From Echinarachnius parma (lineage: Eukaryota > Echinodermata > Echinoidea > Clypeasteroida > Echinarachniidae): DNA of 64,000 nt. The stretch spans positions 1 through 64,000 of the forward strand of contig JBAMJV010011084.1 in NCBI GenBank assembly GCA_037951105.1, given 5' to 3'. Within the stretch, counting starts at the first letter, position 1, and each line of letters begins with the position of its first letter. Below, one piece after another: positions 49,525 through 60,059 of this stretch. The translations under genes and the position numbers were made by a program. Under the pieces are notes generated by a model that saw only the letters and a list, made by a program, of their open reading frames with translations, was not told the origin of the DNA and searched no databases.

Positions 49525-49854
49525 CAGGGATGTAAGTGGAGCTAAAAAAAAAAATCCAGAAACTGGGGGTCCAGGGCAGCAGCCCCCGGCGGGGTTGCAG
49601 GGGCAACGCCCCTGCAGGAAAATTTTGCAAATTTGCCTTTGAACTTTGCAGTTTTTAGTAACATGATGGATAGGTTTTGATGTAATTTGTAATTACGGAC
49701 ACATTTGTCAATCAAAAAAAAAAAAAAAAAAAAAAATAATAAATAAAAAATTAAAAATTAAAAATTAAAAATTAAAAAATAAATAAATAAAAATAAACGG
49801 AATTTTAGAAAAAAATCCGGATTTCCGTCCAAATCTGGAAAACTTACATCCCTG
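49525..49854. mobile_element. CAGGGATGTAAGT TIR element in an intron
   Basis: CAGGGATGTAAGT at 49525 and ACTTACATCCCTG ending at 49854 are inverted. AAATAC is repeated at 49519-49524 and 49855-49860. The paralogous intron copies near 49180 and 49395 lack it. It contains a GC-rich hairpin (GGGGTTGCAGGGGCAACGCC) and AT-rich (AAAT)n sequence. It is probably hAT-related. Confidence 0.85.
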
Positions 49855-49947
49855 AAATACAAGTAATTAGACCATAAGGTTTGATTGTGGATTAACTTTA
49901 GTATCGTTAGAACTAAACGCAAGTGTGAACACCACTCTACTCCATAC

Positions 49948-50028
49948 CTTTTGCCATCAGGTGACTGCTGCGTTCTCTCGTGATGGACCGACTCGAAGAA
50001 GGAAGCATTCCAGAATCTCTGGGATTTC
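49948..50028 (-). CDS. 81 bp symmetric exon of an unidentified minus-strand gene
   Basis: Bounded by CCCCCTTCCCCCTGCAG|G and GGCAAAAG|GTATGG, this exon is 81 bp long and phase 2 at both ends. It encodes about 27 residues (RFWNASFFESVHHERTQQSP and DGK). Its AG end joins the A at the start of 46060 to give Arg. This is the best-preserved of four tandem copies. The family is unknown. Confidence 0.6.
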
Positions 50029-50193
50029 CTGCAGGGGGAAGGGGGCAAGAGGATTGAGGTCACAGGGTAAATCACGGCTGCATGATCAAGCACAAAATTT
50101 GTTTCTACTTGGCATAGCCATCTATAGGCTACTGAAAGCTATGGTACTCTAAATGACACATGTATGTAGGAAAGTATACCTCAGTGGCCAAAT

Positions 50194-50566
<373 letters not shown>

Positions 50567-50825
50567 TAATAATACAAAATAATAATAATAACAATAATAA
50601 TCATAATAATAATAAAAATAAGACATAGTTTTATATAATTATAGACATGTATAGTGCTTGATGCAAACACGCCTCCAAGAAGAATATTACATGGAGTGTG
50701 ACAGTCAGGTATTGTCTTCAAATTAAAGTAATATTCTGTAAAGATTTTGTCTGAAATCATGGTCACACGGTAAATCACAGCTGCATGATCAAGCACAAAG
50801 TTTGTTTGTACTTGGCATAGGAGAG

Positions 50826-51392
50826 TTAAAGGACAATGAAATCCAGACAAGTTGTTGTATGCTCTATAAGACACTAATTATGATGAATAGTCCCTGAAAA
50901 TCTGAGCTCAATCGGTCAAGAAATAAGAAAACTAGGCTTTTTGAATAAAGCCATTTATTTCTACAAGTGACTCAAATTGGCAACGCACTCTGGCAAAGTT
51001 GTGGACTACTCCCCATACATTTTGTAAAAAAAAAAAAATCAATTTCGTTAAATTTTCTCAAAATTCATGTTAACCCTTCGTTTGCGATCAACATATGTTT
51101 TGTAGAATGCATTTATACATAACATATCATGAGTTGGGGTAATGGAAAAATGTGACTATGAAGAAAAATGTAAAAACGGGAACATTTGTGTACAAAATGT
51201 ATGGGGAGTTGTCCACACACTTATCAGAGTGCGTTGCCAATTTGAGTTCCCCACAGGAATAAATGGACATCTTAAAAAAGCCATAGTTTTCTTGTTTCTT
51301 GTCCGATTTTGCTCTAACTTTCAGAGATTATTCCTCCTAATCTATTGAAGTCTATGAAAGCAACTTTTTGCTTGGGTTTCATTGCCCTTTAA
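50826..51392. mobile_element. TTAA-bounded MITE with inner palindrome
   Basis: TTAAAGGACAATGAAA at the left and TTTCATTGCCCTTTAA at the right are inverted. A longer inner pair (CAACGCACTCTGGCAAAGTT and CCATACATTTTGTA with their complements around 51190-51245) folds the whole element. It is non-coding. Confidence 0.85.
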
Positions 51393-51507
51393 GGCTCTGG
51401 GGCCCACATGTACATACAGTAGCAAAGTATACCTCAGTGGCCATATAATAATTAATAACAATAACAATAATAAAAAGGGGTTTCTGGGACGAACACCGAA
51501 CAAAGGG

Positions 51508-51600
51508 TTTTCTACAGTCGGTAAGAGCGCCGGTCTAGCAATCCGGAAGTCTTGGGTTCGAATCCCGCTGGAATCCAATTTTCTTTGCTCTTTTTCAGTC
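51508..51600 (+). repeat. tRNA-derived SINE head
   Basis: GGTAAGAGCGCCGG resembles an A box. GGTTCGAATCC at 51555-51565 is a perfect B box, at the right distance. The sequence continues through TTTTCTTTGCTC, which is also present after the copy at 63745. A tail with TATAGCGCTTGATGCAAAC lies at 51627-51645, and a second tail copy is at 50650-50670. Confidence 0.8.
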
Positions 51601-52825
51601 AATAATAATAAAACGTTGCATAAATGTATAGCGCTTGATGCAAACAAGCCTCTAAGCACTTGAGGAAAGAATAACTAGTACATGTATGTATAAACAAGTA
51701 TAGATTGATCAGTGTGAAAAATTAAGATAAAGATATGCACGTATTGTGACCCGTAGGTAATTTTTTTATAATTAACGTGATATATTCATGAATTAAAGAT
51801 TTTGTATGAAATCATGGCCACAAGGTAAATCACAACAGCAAAGTCACACAAAAAGCTAATTGCACTTGGCATAGTAACATAGGAAATCGCAGTCGTCCAT
51901 TAAAGCAGTAAATCTCATGCATCACATGTACATGTATATATAATTCTTTAATAATAAGGCAGCGCTTTTATCATTAAAGAAATATATTCATTTTTTGTTC
52001 AGATTTGTTCAACAAAAATATGGAGTTATACTGCTCAGGTAAATCACAACTGCTTGATTTTGCAAAAAAGTTTGTTGCACTTGACATACCCATAGCCTAC
52101 AGTATACTAGGGAATTGTATTACAGACATTTCTGTTGTCCACCAATTAAAGCAGTGAAACTAACGCATCACATGTAATACTTAATTACAAGCCCTAGAGC
52201 TCATCTAATTAAAGAGATCAATTCATTTCCATATTTGTTAGACAAAAAACTTGAGGTTAAACTACGAGGTAAATTACGACATCATAATCCAGCCCAAAGT
52301 TTGTTACACTTGACACAGGCTATAGGGAATTATATTTCAGGCATTTCAGTTGTCCACCAAGCAAAGCAGTACTATAACTCATGAATGCATCACATGTAAA
52401 GTTTGTAAACTGCTTAATAAAACATCTTCTCGTCAAAGGGATATATAATTTCCTTTTAGAAGTGATTGTCTGGATCGAGACATAGACAAATAAGATCCCA
52501 CATTAAATCAGGTCTGCATGATCGAGCACAAAATAGTTTGTTGCACTTCACATACCATAGCCTAGGCTTTAGACGAATCCAATTTCAAGCCTAGAGGGCC
52601 ATAATTGGAGGGCTTCCAAGAGTACAACCAAAGATAATTGGAATAGGTTTTAACCGTTATGCAACATGGCAGGCATATTATTGTCTCCTAAACAATCAGT
52701 GTGCTTTGTTCAGCATGCTAGACATGCTTGAAGCCCCCCAGTTATGGCAGACGGTAGACTTGAAACCGGATTCGTCTATAGGGAATTTAATTTCAGACAA
52801 TAAGTTGTGCACAGTCCACCAATTA

Positions 52826-53211
52826 TTAAAGGGACTTAGTAACATTGTCCAAATCCTCAAAATAAAATTCTAATTCTAGCGGTTCCCTTATACCTTGTTG
52901 TATTCGTATTAACAATAAAATCACGGGACAGGTTTCAGTTTTTCAAATTTCCCTTTCGTTACAAAGATATGTATGATTGAAGTATTCAGATAATAAAAAC
53001 TCCGGGCGAGTTTTTCTTCTGTGTACAAAGTGAGTGCAGTGAGTTACTGAATATCACTTTGCATTTTCGCTCATTACTTGGCCATACAATGTCCATTTGA
53101 CTTGAAATGTTCACACACTACCCTGTGGACATATGAGATAACAACAATATACATTGCATCAACCATTCATCACTTTTTGCACATGTCAACAAAGTTACTT
53201 GATCCCTTTAA
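52826..53211. mobile_element. TTAAAGGG-type MITE, copy 2
   Basis: It runs from TTAAAGGGACTTAGTAAC to GTTACTTGATCCCTTTAA and aligns with 6231-6626 over its length. It is inserted between the CCACCAATTA and AAAGCAGTAAAACT blocks of the tandem array. Confidence 0.85.
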
Positions 53212-53580
53212 AGCAGTAAAACTTATGAATCACATCTATATTATACTAAATAAAGTGATAAATTAGTTATTCTAGATTTGTCATACAGAAAATTGAGCAG
53301 GGCTGGACACTAGCACTTGCCCTATTGCCTGGGGCAAGTACAAAATTGATGTTAGACAAGTAAAATTTAATTAATGGCCTAGGTTGGGTGCCCTATGGGG
53401 CAACTACAAGAGAAAATTGTATTCTTTATAATTATACACGTGTAAATCTCATCTACAAGAAAGCAGGCAAGTAAATGTTCTGTTCGGGCACCAGGGCAAG
53501 TAAACATTGATTATGTATGATTGTGCTTGCCCGAAAAGTGCCAGTAGTGAAAACAAGTGTGGAGGTTTGACCTAAGGTTT

Positions 53581-53892
53581 CAGGGGGTTTCACAAAGATC
53601 CTAAGTTGAACTTATCTCTATTAAAGTTGGACATAAAAAGTATGGAAAGCCATTTGTTTCTTTGAATTTTTTGGGGAAATATCCGTTTTCAAAGGCATAA
53701 AATGTTGATTCAAACAATTAATATTTTCTATTTTCAAGGAGATTTCATGTTCTTGATGGAACTGAAAAGTCTAAAATTCTTGCTTTATTGCTTTTGAATA
53801 TATTGTATTCTAACGCTACAAATGGCTTTCCATAATAGTTAAGTTCAACTTAGAGTTAAGTTCAACTTAGGATCTTTGTGAAACACCCCCCT
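53581..53892. mobile_element. MITE with GGGGGTTTCACAAAGATCC ends
   Basis: Left GGGGGTTTCACAAAGATCCT and right AGGATCTTTGTGAAACACCC are inverted, and the arms extend through AAGTTGAACTT. A half copy lies at about 62195-62365. Confidence 0.8.
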
Positions 53893-54127
53893 GGTCTGCA
53901 TGATCATGCACAAAGTTTGTTGCTCTTGGCATCCATGATCCAGGCCACCTATAACTTATTATAAGCAGTGAAACTAAACTCAAGCCCATCACATGCAGGT
54001 ACAGGTAACTGCTTATTAAGCAATTTTTCATCTAATTATAGGAATGCATTATACTTGGGTTTTGTAGTGAGCATTGTTTGTAACATATTCCTCAGAAAGA
54101 AAGGCAAGGAAGGCTGGAAAAGAGTTT

Positions 54128-54218
54128 TTAACTCCTTGAGTGCCAAGCTTGCATTTGTGTGAGTTACAATACACACAAATGCCATAGAGCATTAAAATCC
54201 CTGGCACATTAAGAGTTA
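54128..54218. repeat. Small fold-back TTAACTC...GAGTTAA
   Basis: TTAACTCCTTGAGTGCCA and TGGCACATTAAGAGTTAA are inverted around about 55 bp. The inner sequence ACACAAATGCCATAGAGCAT is shared with 29355-29376. Confidence 0.65.
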
Positions 54219-54974
54219 AACTCTAGTTTAATACTTTTTTGTTATACTCCTATTCTTTTTCATTAAATGGCCAACACATAAAGGTATTGCTTGACGCTTA
54301 TTAAGCATTTTTTTCTAATATAGCAAAACATATACAGATTTTGGGGGCAGACCAAGTGTATTGTCTGAAACATACATGTATTCCTTCACAAGAAAGACGA
54401 GTGAGGCTGTAAGTATAAGACAGTATATTTTTTTTTAGCAATTGCATGGTCATGAACATTTTGAAGAACAAAAATCAAACACAATAAGCAGATTTAACAA
54501 TGACATAAATTATATCGATTCATAACAAATTATTTTAGTAAAACTTTAAAATAATTTGTTTAAGTGCAAATAGCTAAGAGTTTTTTTTATAATTATTGGT
54601 GTATAAGTCTGAGTCAGTTTGAGTAAATAGATCCAATTATAATTGTGAATGAAATTGTCCCCTTTTATTTTTCACTGAGCCAGTAATATTCATTTCAGAG
54701 GATTGTATTTAAAAGGCTTGTTGAATTTGTTCTTAAAATATTCATGTAGATTCATACAATAAATAAATGTTTGTTATTAAATACTAAGTACTGCAATTTA
54801 TGGACAAATTTCCGTAGTGTGACAATTTAAAACTCGAGCAGATACCAAATGAAATACAGAAGTAACCAACTGTAAAGGTGTGGTGGGAAATCATGTGAAA
54901 TGCACACCAATAATGGAGAAATTGGCTCCAATGAACGTGGCATTGTACAGGCAGACATTAGCAATTTTCCAAAT
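54219..54974. other. No feature seen
   Basis: AT-rich sequence with no supportable exon or repeat structure. Confidence 0.6.
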
Positions 54975-55467
54975 TAAACCCCTTCTTAATCAAAAGAAAT
55001 AGTCGCGGTGACGTCCTGACGTTGTCCGGATGAGATTCTACAACGTTTCAATTAAGAAGCTCCGATCGGTATAACATCAGGACGACATCAGGACGATATC
55101 GGGGTGAGATTCACCCTAGACGGGTCAGGGTGATAGCGCGGTGACGTCCTGACAACATCAGGATGACATCCTGACAAACCTTGTATTAAGAAGCGCGCAT
55201 AACGTTACCCGGGTAGAAGACGTGATGGCCGTGAAAAAAAAAACAGCGCGCGCCGATACTATGTGTCGCCCACCTGTTCGCGTGATGAGGGAGGTGCGGT
55301 TGTTATGGTAACCTACCCGAGTGAGGATTTTGCGGATGGTAGAATAAGAAGGGGTCCGAAGGCTTGCTGCGTGTTTTACGACCTGACCCCCTACTGTTTC
55401 TTATCCAAATCTCGCCCGAGTAACATCGGGGTGAGGTTTATTTTTCTCAATTAAGAAGGGGTTTTAG
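54975..55467. mobile_element. TIR element AAACCCCTTCTTAAT
   Basis: AAACCCCTTCTTAAT near 54976 and ATTAAGAAGGGGTTTT ending about 55466 are inverted. The interior repeats the phrases GGTGACGTCCTGAC and ACATCAGGA several times in both halves (54998-55190), an unusually GC-rich block for this window. Confidence 0.75.
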
Positions 55468-55569
55468 AACCCATCATCTGGCAACAAATACTTTGTACAA
55501 TGGTTAACCCATTGAGGTTCATCTGATGTTGGTATAATACACAATCTTCAAAGACCCCAGCCCACAATG

Positions 55570-55801
55570 GGTGGAATTCACAAAGGAGGTTTGTAGGAGG
55601 TTTGTACAAACCATGGTTTGACCATGGTTTACATAGATGGAATGCCATTTGTAAACTGATGGAGAAAGAATGTAAACTCCTTACTTGTTAACAATGTTGA
55701 TTTACAATTTACTTGTATACGAGCAGCATTCCATAGATGTAGACCATGGTAAAACCATGGTTTGTACAAACCTCCTACAAACCTCCTTTGTGAATTCCAC
55801 C
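55570..55801. mobile_element. Fold-back GGTGGAATTCACAAAGGAGG
   Basis: The left arm 55570-55640 (AGGAGGTTTGTAGGAGGTTT, CCATGGTTTGACCATGGTTT) pairs with the right arm at about 55735-55801 with few mismatches. It is non-coding. Confidence 0.85.
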
Positions 55802-55900
55802 TATTATCTCCAAAAACGGTTGGTAGCATATGCGCAATTCTAAGCAAAGCATCAGTGTTACCAAAAATCACCCCTTTGCCATTTGAATCCTGCCAATATA

Positions 55901-56473
55901 TGTGACCGGCTATAGCAAAACCCACCACTTGTCGGTAAAAATCAAAACGTAGATTTTCATACCATTACAAAGGCCTCTCAGTCTCATCACAAGCTTTCAT
56001 TTGATCCTTTGTTCTAGCTAATTGGTCAATAATTGGTGAAGATATGATTGTTTCAATTTTACAATCATAGGTCTATTAAACACATTAGGCCATGAAAAAT
56101 AAATGGTTGGATTGGCGTAACCCGCCCGCCCCTAAAAATACCGGCGCTAATGCACGCCGACCCTAGAGGTTTTTTTCTGAATTTTATTTATAAAAAAAAT
56201 AATTTAAAAAATAAATAAAATAAATAAATAAAAAATTGCAATAGAATTTGCAATTGCGATGTGTTATGTATGTGTTTTTGTGTATTTGTGCGAAGAAAAA
56301 AAAAAAGAAAAAAAAAAAGAAGAAAAAAATCCCTACCGACCTACCCTAATTTTTGGTTGCCCGTTACTCCAATCAAACAAATTTTTTTTTTGGCCTTATG
56401 TGAACTTAAAATGCCCATTTCTTCGAAAACATGAATTACCGACAAGTGCCGGGTTTTGCCACAGCCGGTCACA
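55901..56473. mobile_element. TGTGACCGGCTATAGCAAAA MITE, copy 1
   Basis: TGTGACCGGCTATAGCAAAA and its inverse, through TTGTCGGTAA, bound the element. Copy 2 at 62537-62776 shares the ends but is shorter. This copy holds extra AT-rich sequence (56160-56330), possibly a nested insertion. Confidence 0.8.
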
Positions 56474-56639
56474 TGTATGTCTCCTGCAAGCATTTTGTAC
56501 CATTTTTAGTAATTAATGAAAACACATATTTTTGAAGGCTTCAAATGCCTAAAGGATTATTTTGTGACATTTTGTCCACATTTCCTTGGAATTGCACATG
56601 ATCCATTGCAATCCATTTAATCATCCATCCTTTACAATA

Positions 56640-56876
56640 CAGGGTGGCCCAGAAATAATGGAACGGGGTGCTTGCTATAATGAAGACACATGATGCCCGT
56701 CATAGCAACTAGTAACGTTCAATGCGTGCGCCATTGTTAGTACCCTTTCTTCTCTATACACAGCTGAACGCACACTCACAATGGCGCACGGTTGATCGTT
56801 ACTCGATGCAGTATGGCGGGCATCATGAGTCTTTAGTATGGCAAGTACCCCGTTCCGTTATTTGTGGGCCACCCTG
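56640..56876. mobile_element. Mariner-like MITE CAGGGTGGCCC
   Basis: CAGGGTGGCCCAGAAATAAT and inverted CAGGGTGGCCCACAAATAAC flank 237 bp. TA is at 56638-56639 and 56877-56878. An internal palindrome, GCGCCATTGT/ACAATGGCGC, lies at about 56730-56785. Confidence 0.88.
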
Positions 56877-56878
56877 TA

Positions 56879-57654
56879 TAATGTTCCTCTAGGTAGTGAA
56901 AGTTCTGGGAATCCTGTTCTCTTTTGTTATTTCCCTTTACAGTTTACATCGAGCACCCAAGACTATACCTCAGCTATTAGTATATTTGTTCCACAAAATT
57001 TTGTTTCTTCACTGATAAAATTTCGCTGCATCTTCTGAGTGGATTGATCCCCTTATGTTATATTTTTTTCCATTTTTCATTTGTTCATTTGTATTTTTGT
57101 TCTAGTACTGCACTCTTTTCCATCCCTCTCATGCCTTTTCAACACCTTATCGTTTCAATTTTCTACAGTTATCAACTCATAAAATTGCTCAAGTTATTCT
57201 TCTTTTTATTCAATAATGGACCGTTATGGTCTATCAAGATTGGTAGAGTGAGTGCCAGAGAAAGTATTTCTTTTTCCATCATTTACATTATTGATATTTA
57301 TCTCCCACTAAAAGCCTTATTTTTCTATCTATCTGTCTGTAAAAGACCATCCAATAGGGACGGAAAGGCAGTCTAATTCAGGTGATTGCTAGTACAGGTT
57401 TGACTCAAATTATAGATGTTTTATCTCCAACTAAAAGCCTTATTTTTCTATCCATCTTAGACCTGCAATACCTGAGAGTAATAAGTTTGTCTCCAGTTGT
57501 CCTTATTATTTTCATGGGCAAACTACATGGGTGATATATATATCCAACTCAAATGCATTCTTCTTTTAATGCACTATCTAGTCTTTTCCCATTAAAAGCT
57601 CTAAGAAAATTCTTTTTAATGATATTGATGGACGTGTATTTCAAACCCTAATCC
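56879..57654. other. No gene seen
   Basis: T-rich sequence with an open frame of 110 codons (57044-57376) that is hydrophobic because of base composition. There are no splice or domain signals. A short direct repeat (CTAAAAGCCTTATTTTTCTAT) occurs at 57308 and 57434. Confidence 0.55.
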
Positions 57655-59635
57655 AAGCCAAGGCTCGACACTCACGGTGGCCCGATGGCCCGGGGCCAGT
57701 AAAAACAGCTGCCGGGCCAGCATAATCTAAAAATAAGTAATCTGGCTGGCCCGATCGGGCCGCTAAATATTTCTGTTCAGCTACGAGTGAAAATGTCATT
57801 CATGTTTTGTATAACATCGCACATGTTTTTACTGCGTTCGCACTACCAAAATCGGGGAAACAATAATACAAAAAGTCGGGAGCGCATATATAATATATCA
57901 AAACACTCTCTCCCACTCTCTCTCTTCAATTATCTACTTCAAAAACAAAATGCTGTTAGTTTTAGCAAACACACACCTCCCCTGGGTGTCTTTGCAACAC
58001 GTAGAATAGAGGGAGGGTGTCAGCGAAGCTACATGTAGCTAGCTAGCTTTGCCCAGCTGGCTGTACAATAATATACCGCACGCAATGGCTTTGAAAAAGG
58101 GATCAAGGAAAGGATCGAAAAATCACATTTGGGGGAAATGAATGGACACCAAAATGATATATATCCATACCAAATATATCAAGCTTATATTTCATAGGTA
58201 TGTTTGCATTTCATAATGTCTTTTTGTGACATTTCACATCGCGATTCTGAACATTTTCGGCAAATTAAATCCACGGAACGAGGCTCCCGCTGGCAAGGTA
58301 CTATGCCAGGAGTTGTGGCCGGCGAGTGGGCTAGCTGTGGTGTGCATTCACTGCCATTACACTGTGTCTGTGTCATCCTAACTCAAGTGAACGCTAGCGC
58401 GGAGCGCTAGCGTTCAAGGTCGGGCTGATAGTGCCCCCGAATTTATCATTTTATGTGCAAGATAATTGTGCTTAAAATGATACATATGATACGGTACTTA
58501 CCACCGATTAGATGATACATATGTGATACAAATATGGGGTGGATCAGAATGATAATTTTTTGCTCCATTCCGCATAAAAATGAGTGATTTATGCACCTCA
58601 TCGACTTCTTTCCGTGTCGTATCGCGACTTCTGAACTACCGATGATTGCGCTATAGTCTTCATTTTTGTCTTTGTCTTTGTCGCTGTGTATTGCTTGCTG
58701 TCTTATCTCATTATGATGCTAATTCCTCTGAGATATTTACTTTCCATCATCATTATCATCATGATCATATCATTCAAGTGAATTTGTTATTTTTGTTCTC
58801 ATCGTAGATTTGGGAGTAGCTCAAGATAGAATTTATCATAAACTAGTTCTCAAGACCTTTTATGGCTATTGTATTGTATTTCTCTAATCCAATCTTTGCT
58901 TGCTTTTCCTTTTTGCCTCTTTCTTTTCTTATAATGATGTTGATTCCTTTTAGATTTTGACTTAATATTTAATCTTCCTTCATTTCATACTTGTCTTCTT
59001 GTCAAAATATCAAACTTTCAAATGTAAAAATGGTAAAAAGTAAACAGGAAAAATATGAAAACAGGCAGTTCGCATTTATGTAACAGACTTGAATTAAGTT
59101 GTAAGAAGTGCCTTCGTGAATGCTTGGACGTGTAGATTGTAGGACTCTATGGGAAAGGGAATTATAATTTTCTATTTATATTTCTTGAAGAAATAAACAG
59201 ACATAGACAAGTCATAGATCATAGTATTTGTTTAATTTTATTTCAAGTATATTTCATTTACCTCACAAAGAAGCAAATTTAGATAAATGTTGTGAGTTCA
59301 TGACTTACATGATAAATCAACATACACGAAACTGTAAACATAAAGGAAGAGAGAAAGAAAACTAGGCTTCCACAATAAGTTCATTACTATGTACTAAAAC
59401 AAATGACAAATTTTACAAAGACTTTGCAAGTGCTTAAATTAGACTAAAATATCTAACAACTTCATATTTGCAGGAAAACATAATATCGACCCCCTTTTTA
59501 AGAAAGTAAATGTTTTAATGTTTTTCTTTTTTTTGGGGGGCCAGTAAAATTATTTTCGGGCCAGTAAAATTTGAAAATTGAAGAATCTACTGGCCCGATA
59601 GGGCCAGTAAAAAAAAATGTGAGTGTGGAGCCTTG
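57655..59635. mobile_element. 2.0 kb hAT-like element, non-autonomous
   Basis: CAAGGCTCGACACTCAC near 57659 and inverted CAAGGCTCCACACTCAC ending 59635 are the termini. CCTAATCC occurs at 57647-57654 and 59636-59643, an 8 bp duplication typical of hAT elements. Subterminal GGCCCGAT/GGGCCAGTAAAA repeats occur at both ends. No transposase frame was found. Confidence 0.75.
58388..58416. repeat. Perfect 13 bp palindrome
   Basis: TGAACGCTAGCGC and GCGCTAGCGTTCA are separated by GGA. The following sequence (58430-58640) is related in inverted orientation to 63250-63440. Confidence 0.85.
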
Positions 59636-59869
59636 CCTAATCCCTCTGTTGAGCTATCTTCTTCTTTTTTTCTTCCGACTTTGGAATATTCATTTAGTTT
59701 ATTTGTGTTTTTTCCCCCTTGTCTATATGCCAAATCTTTGTCCAATTTACGATATTATAATACAGAACTACCCAATGGATACCTTTGATAACATCAATTT
59801 GTCCCTCTTCATGAAAAAAACATTTATTTGAACCAATAAAAAAAAAATGTATTCTTTATTCTTCAGAGT

Positions 59870-59960
59870 CAAACCTGTTCTAGCAACCACCTGTATTAGA
59901 CAGTCTTTCTGTCCCCATTCCATTGGATAGTCTTTACAGGCCAGGTTTGCCTGACATCGT
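59870..59960. mobile_element. CAGTCAAACCTGT MITE fragment
   Basis: AGAGTCAAACCTGTTCTAGC and CAGGCCAGGTTTGCCTG bracket a decayed relative of 43857-44034. Confidence 0.5.
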
Positions 59961-60059
59961 TACCAATTGATTCTCTAGTCAACCAGCTACTAACTTAATT
60001 AGATTTCACACAAAGGTTGCATATTAAATGAACTATGAAGGATGATGAGCCTCTTCATA

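Larger units (their letters stand above)
51815..54030 (+). repeat. Diverged tandem array, about 230-250 bp period
   Basis: Two linked blocks recur: GGTAAATCACAnCTGCATGA..AAGTTTGTTGCACTTGGCATA (about 51825, 52040, 52270, 52510, 53890; also 50065 and 50770) and GGGAATT..TTCAGACATT..CCACCAA..AAAGCAGTGAAACT..CATCACATGTAA (about 51900, 52110, 52320, 52790, 53960; also 47990). Copies are only moderately similar and have no open frame. A MITE splits one unit at 52826-53211. Confidence 0.65.

Noticed and set aside
51508..51600. A functional tRNA gene
   Set aside because: A and B boxes are present, but acceptor and anticodon stems do not close, and two relatives (42355, 63745) share the flanking tail, so it is a SINE head.
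51815..54030. A CRISPR array
   Set aside because: Repeats are long, diverged and irregular, with no short conserved direct repeat and spacers; the DNA is eukaryotic.
57044..57376. 110-codon hydrophobic frame as a membrane protein
   Set aside because: Hydrophobicity follows from T-rich composition; there is no conserved motif or splice context.
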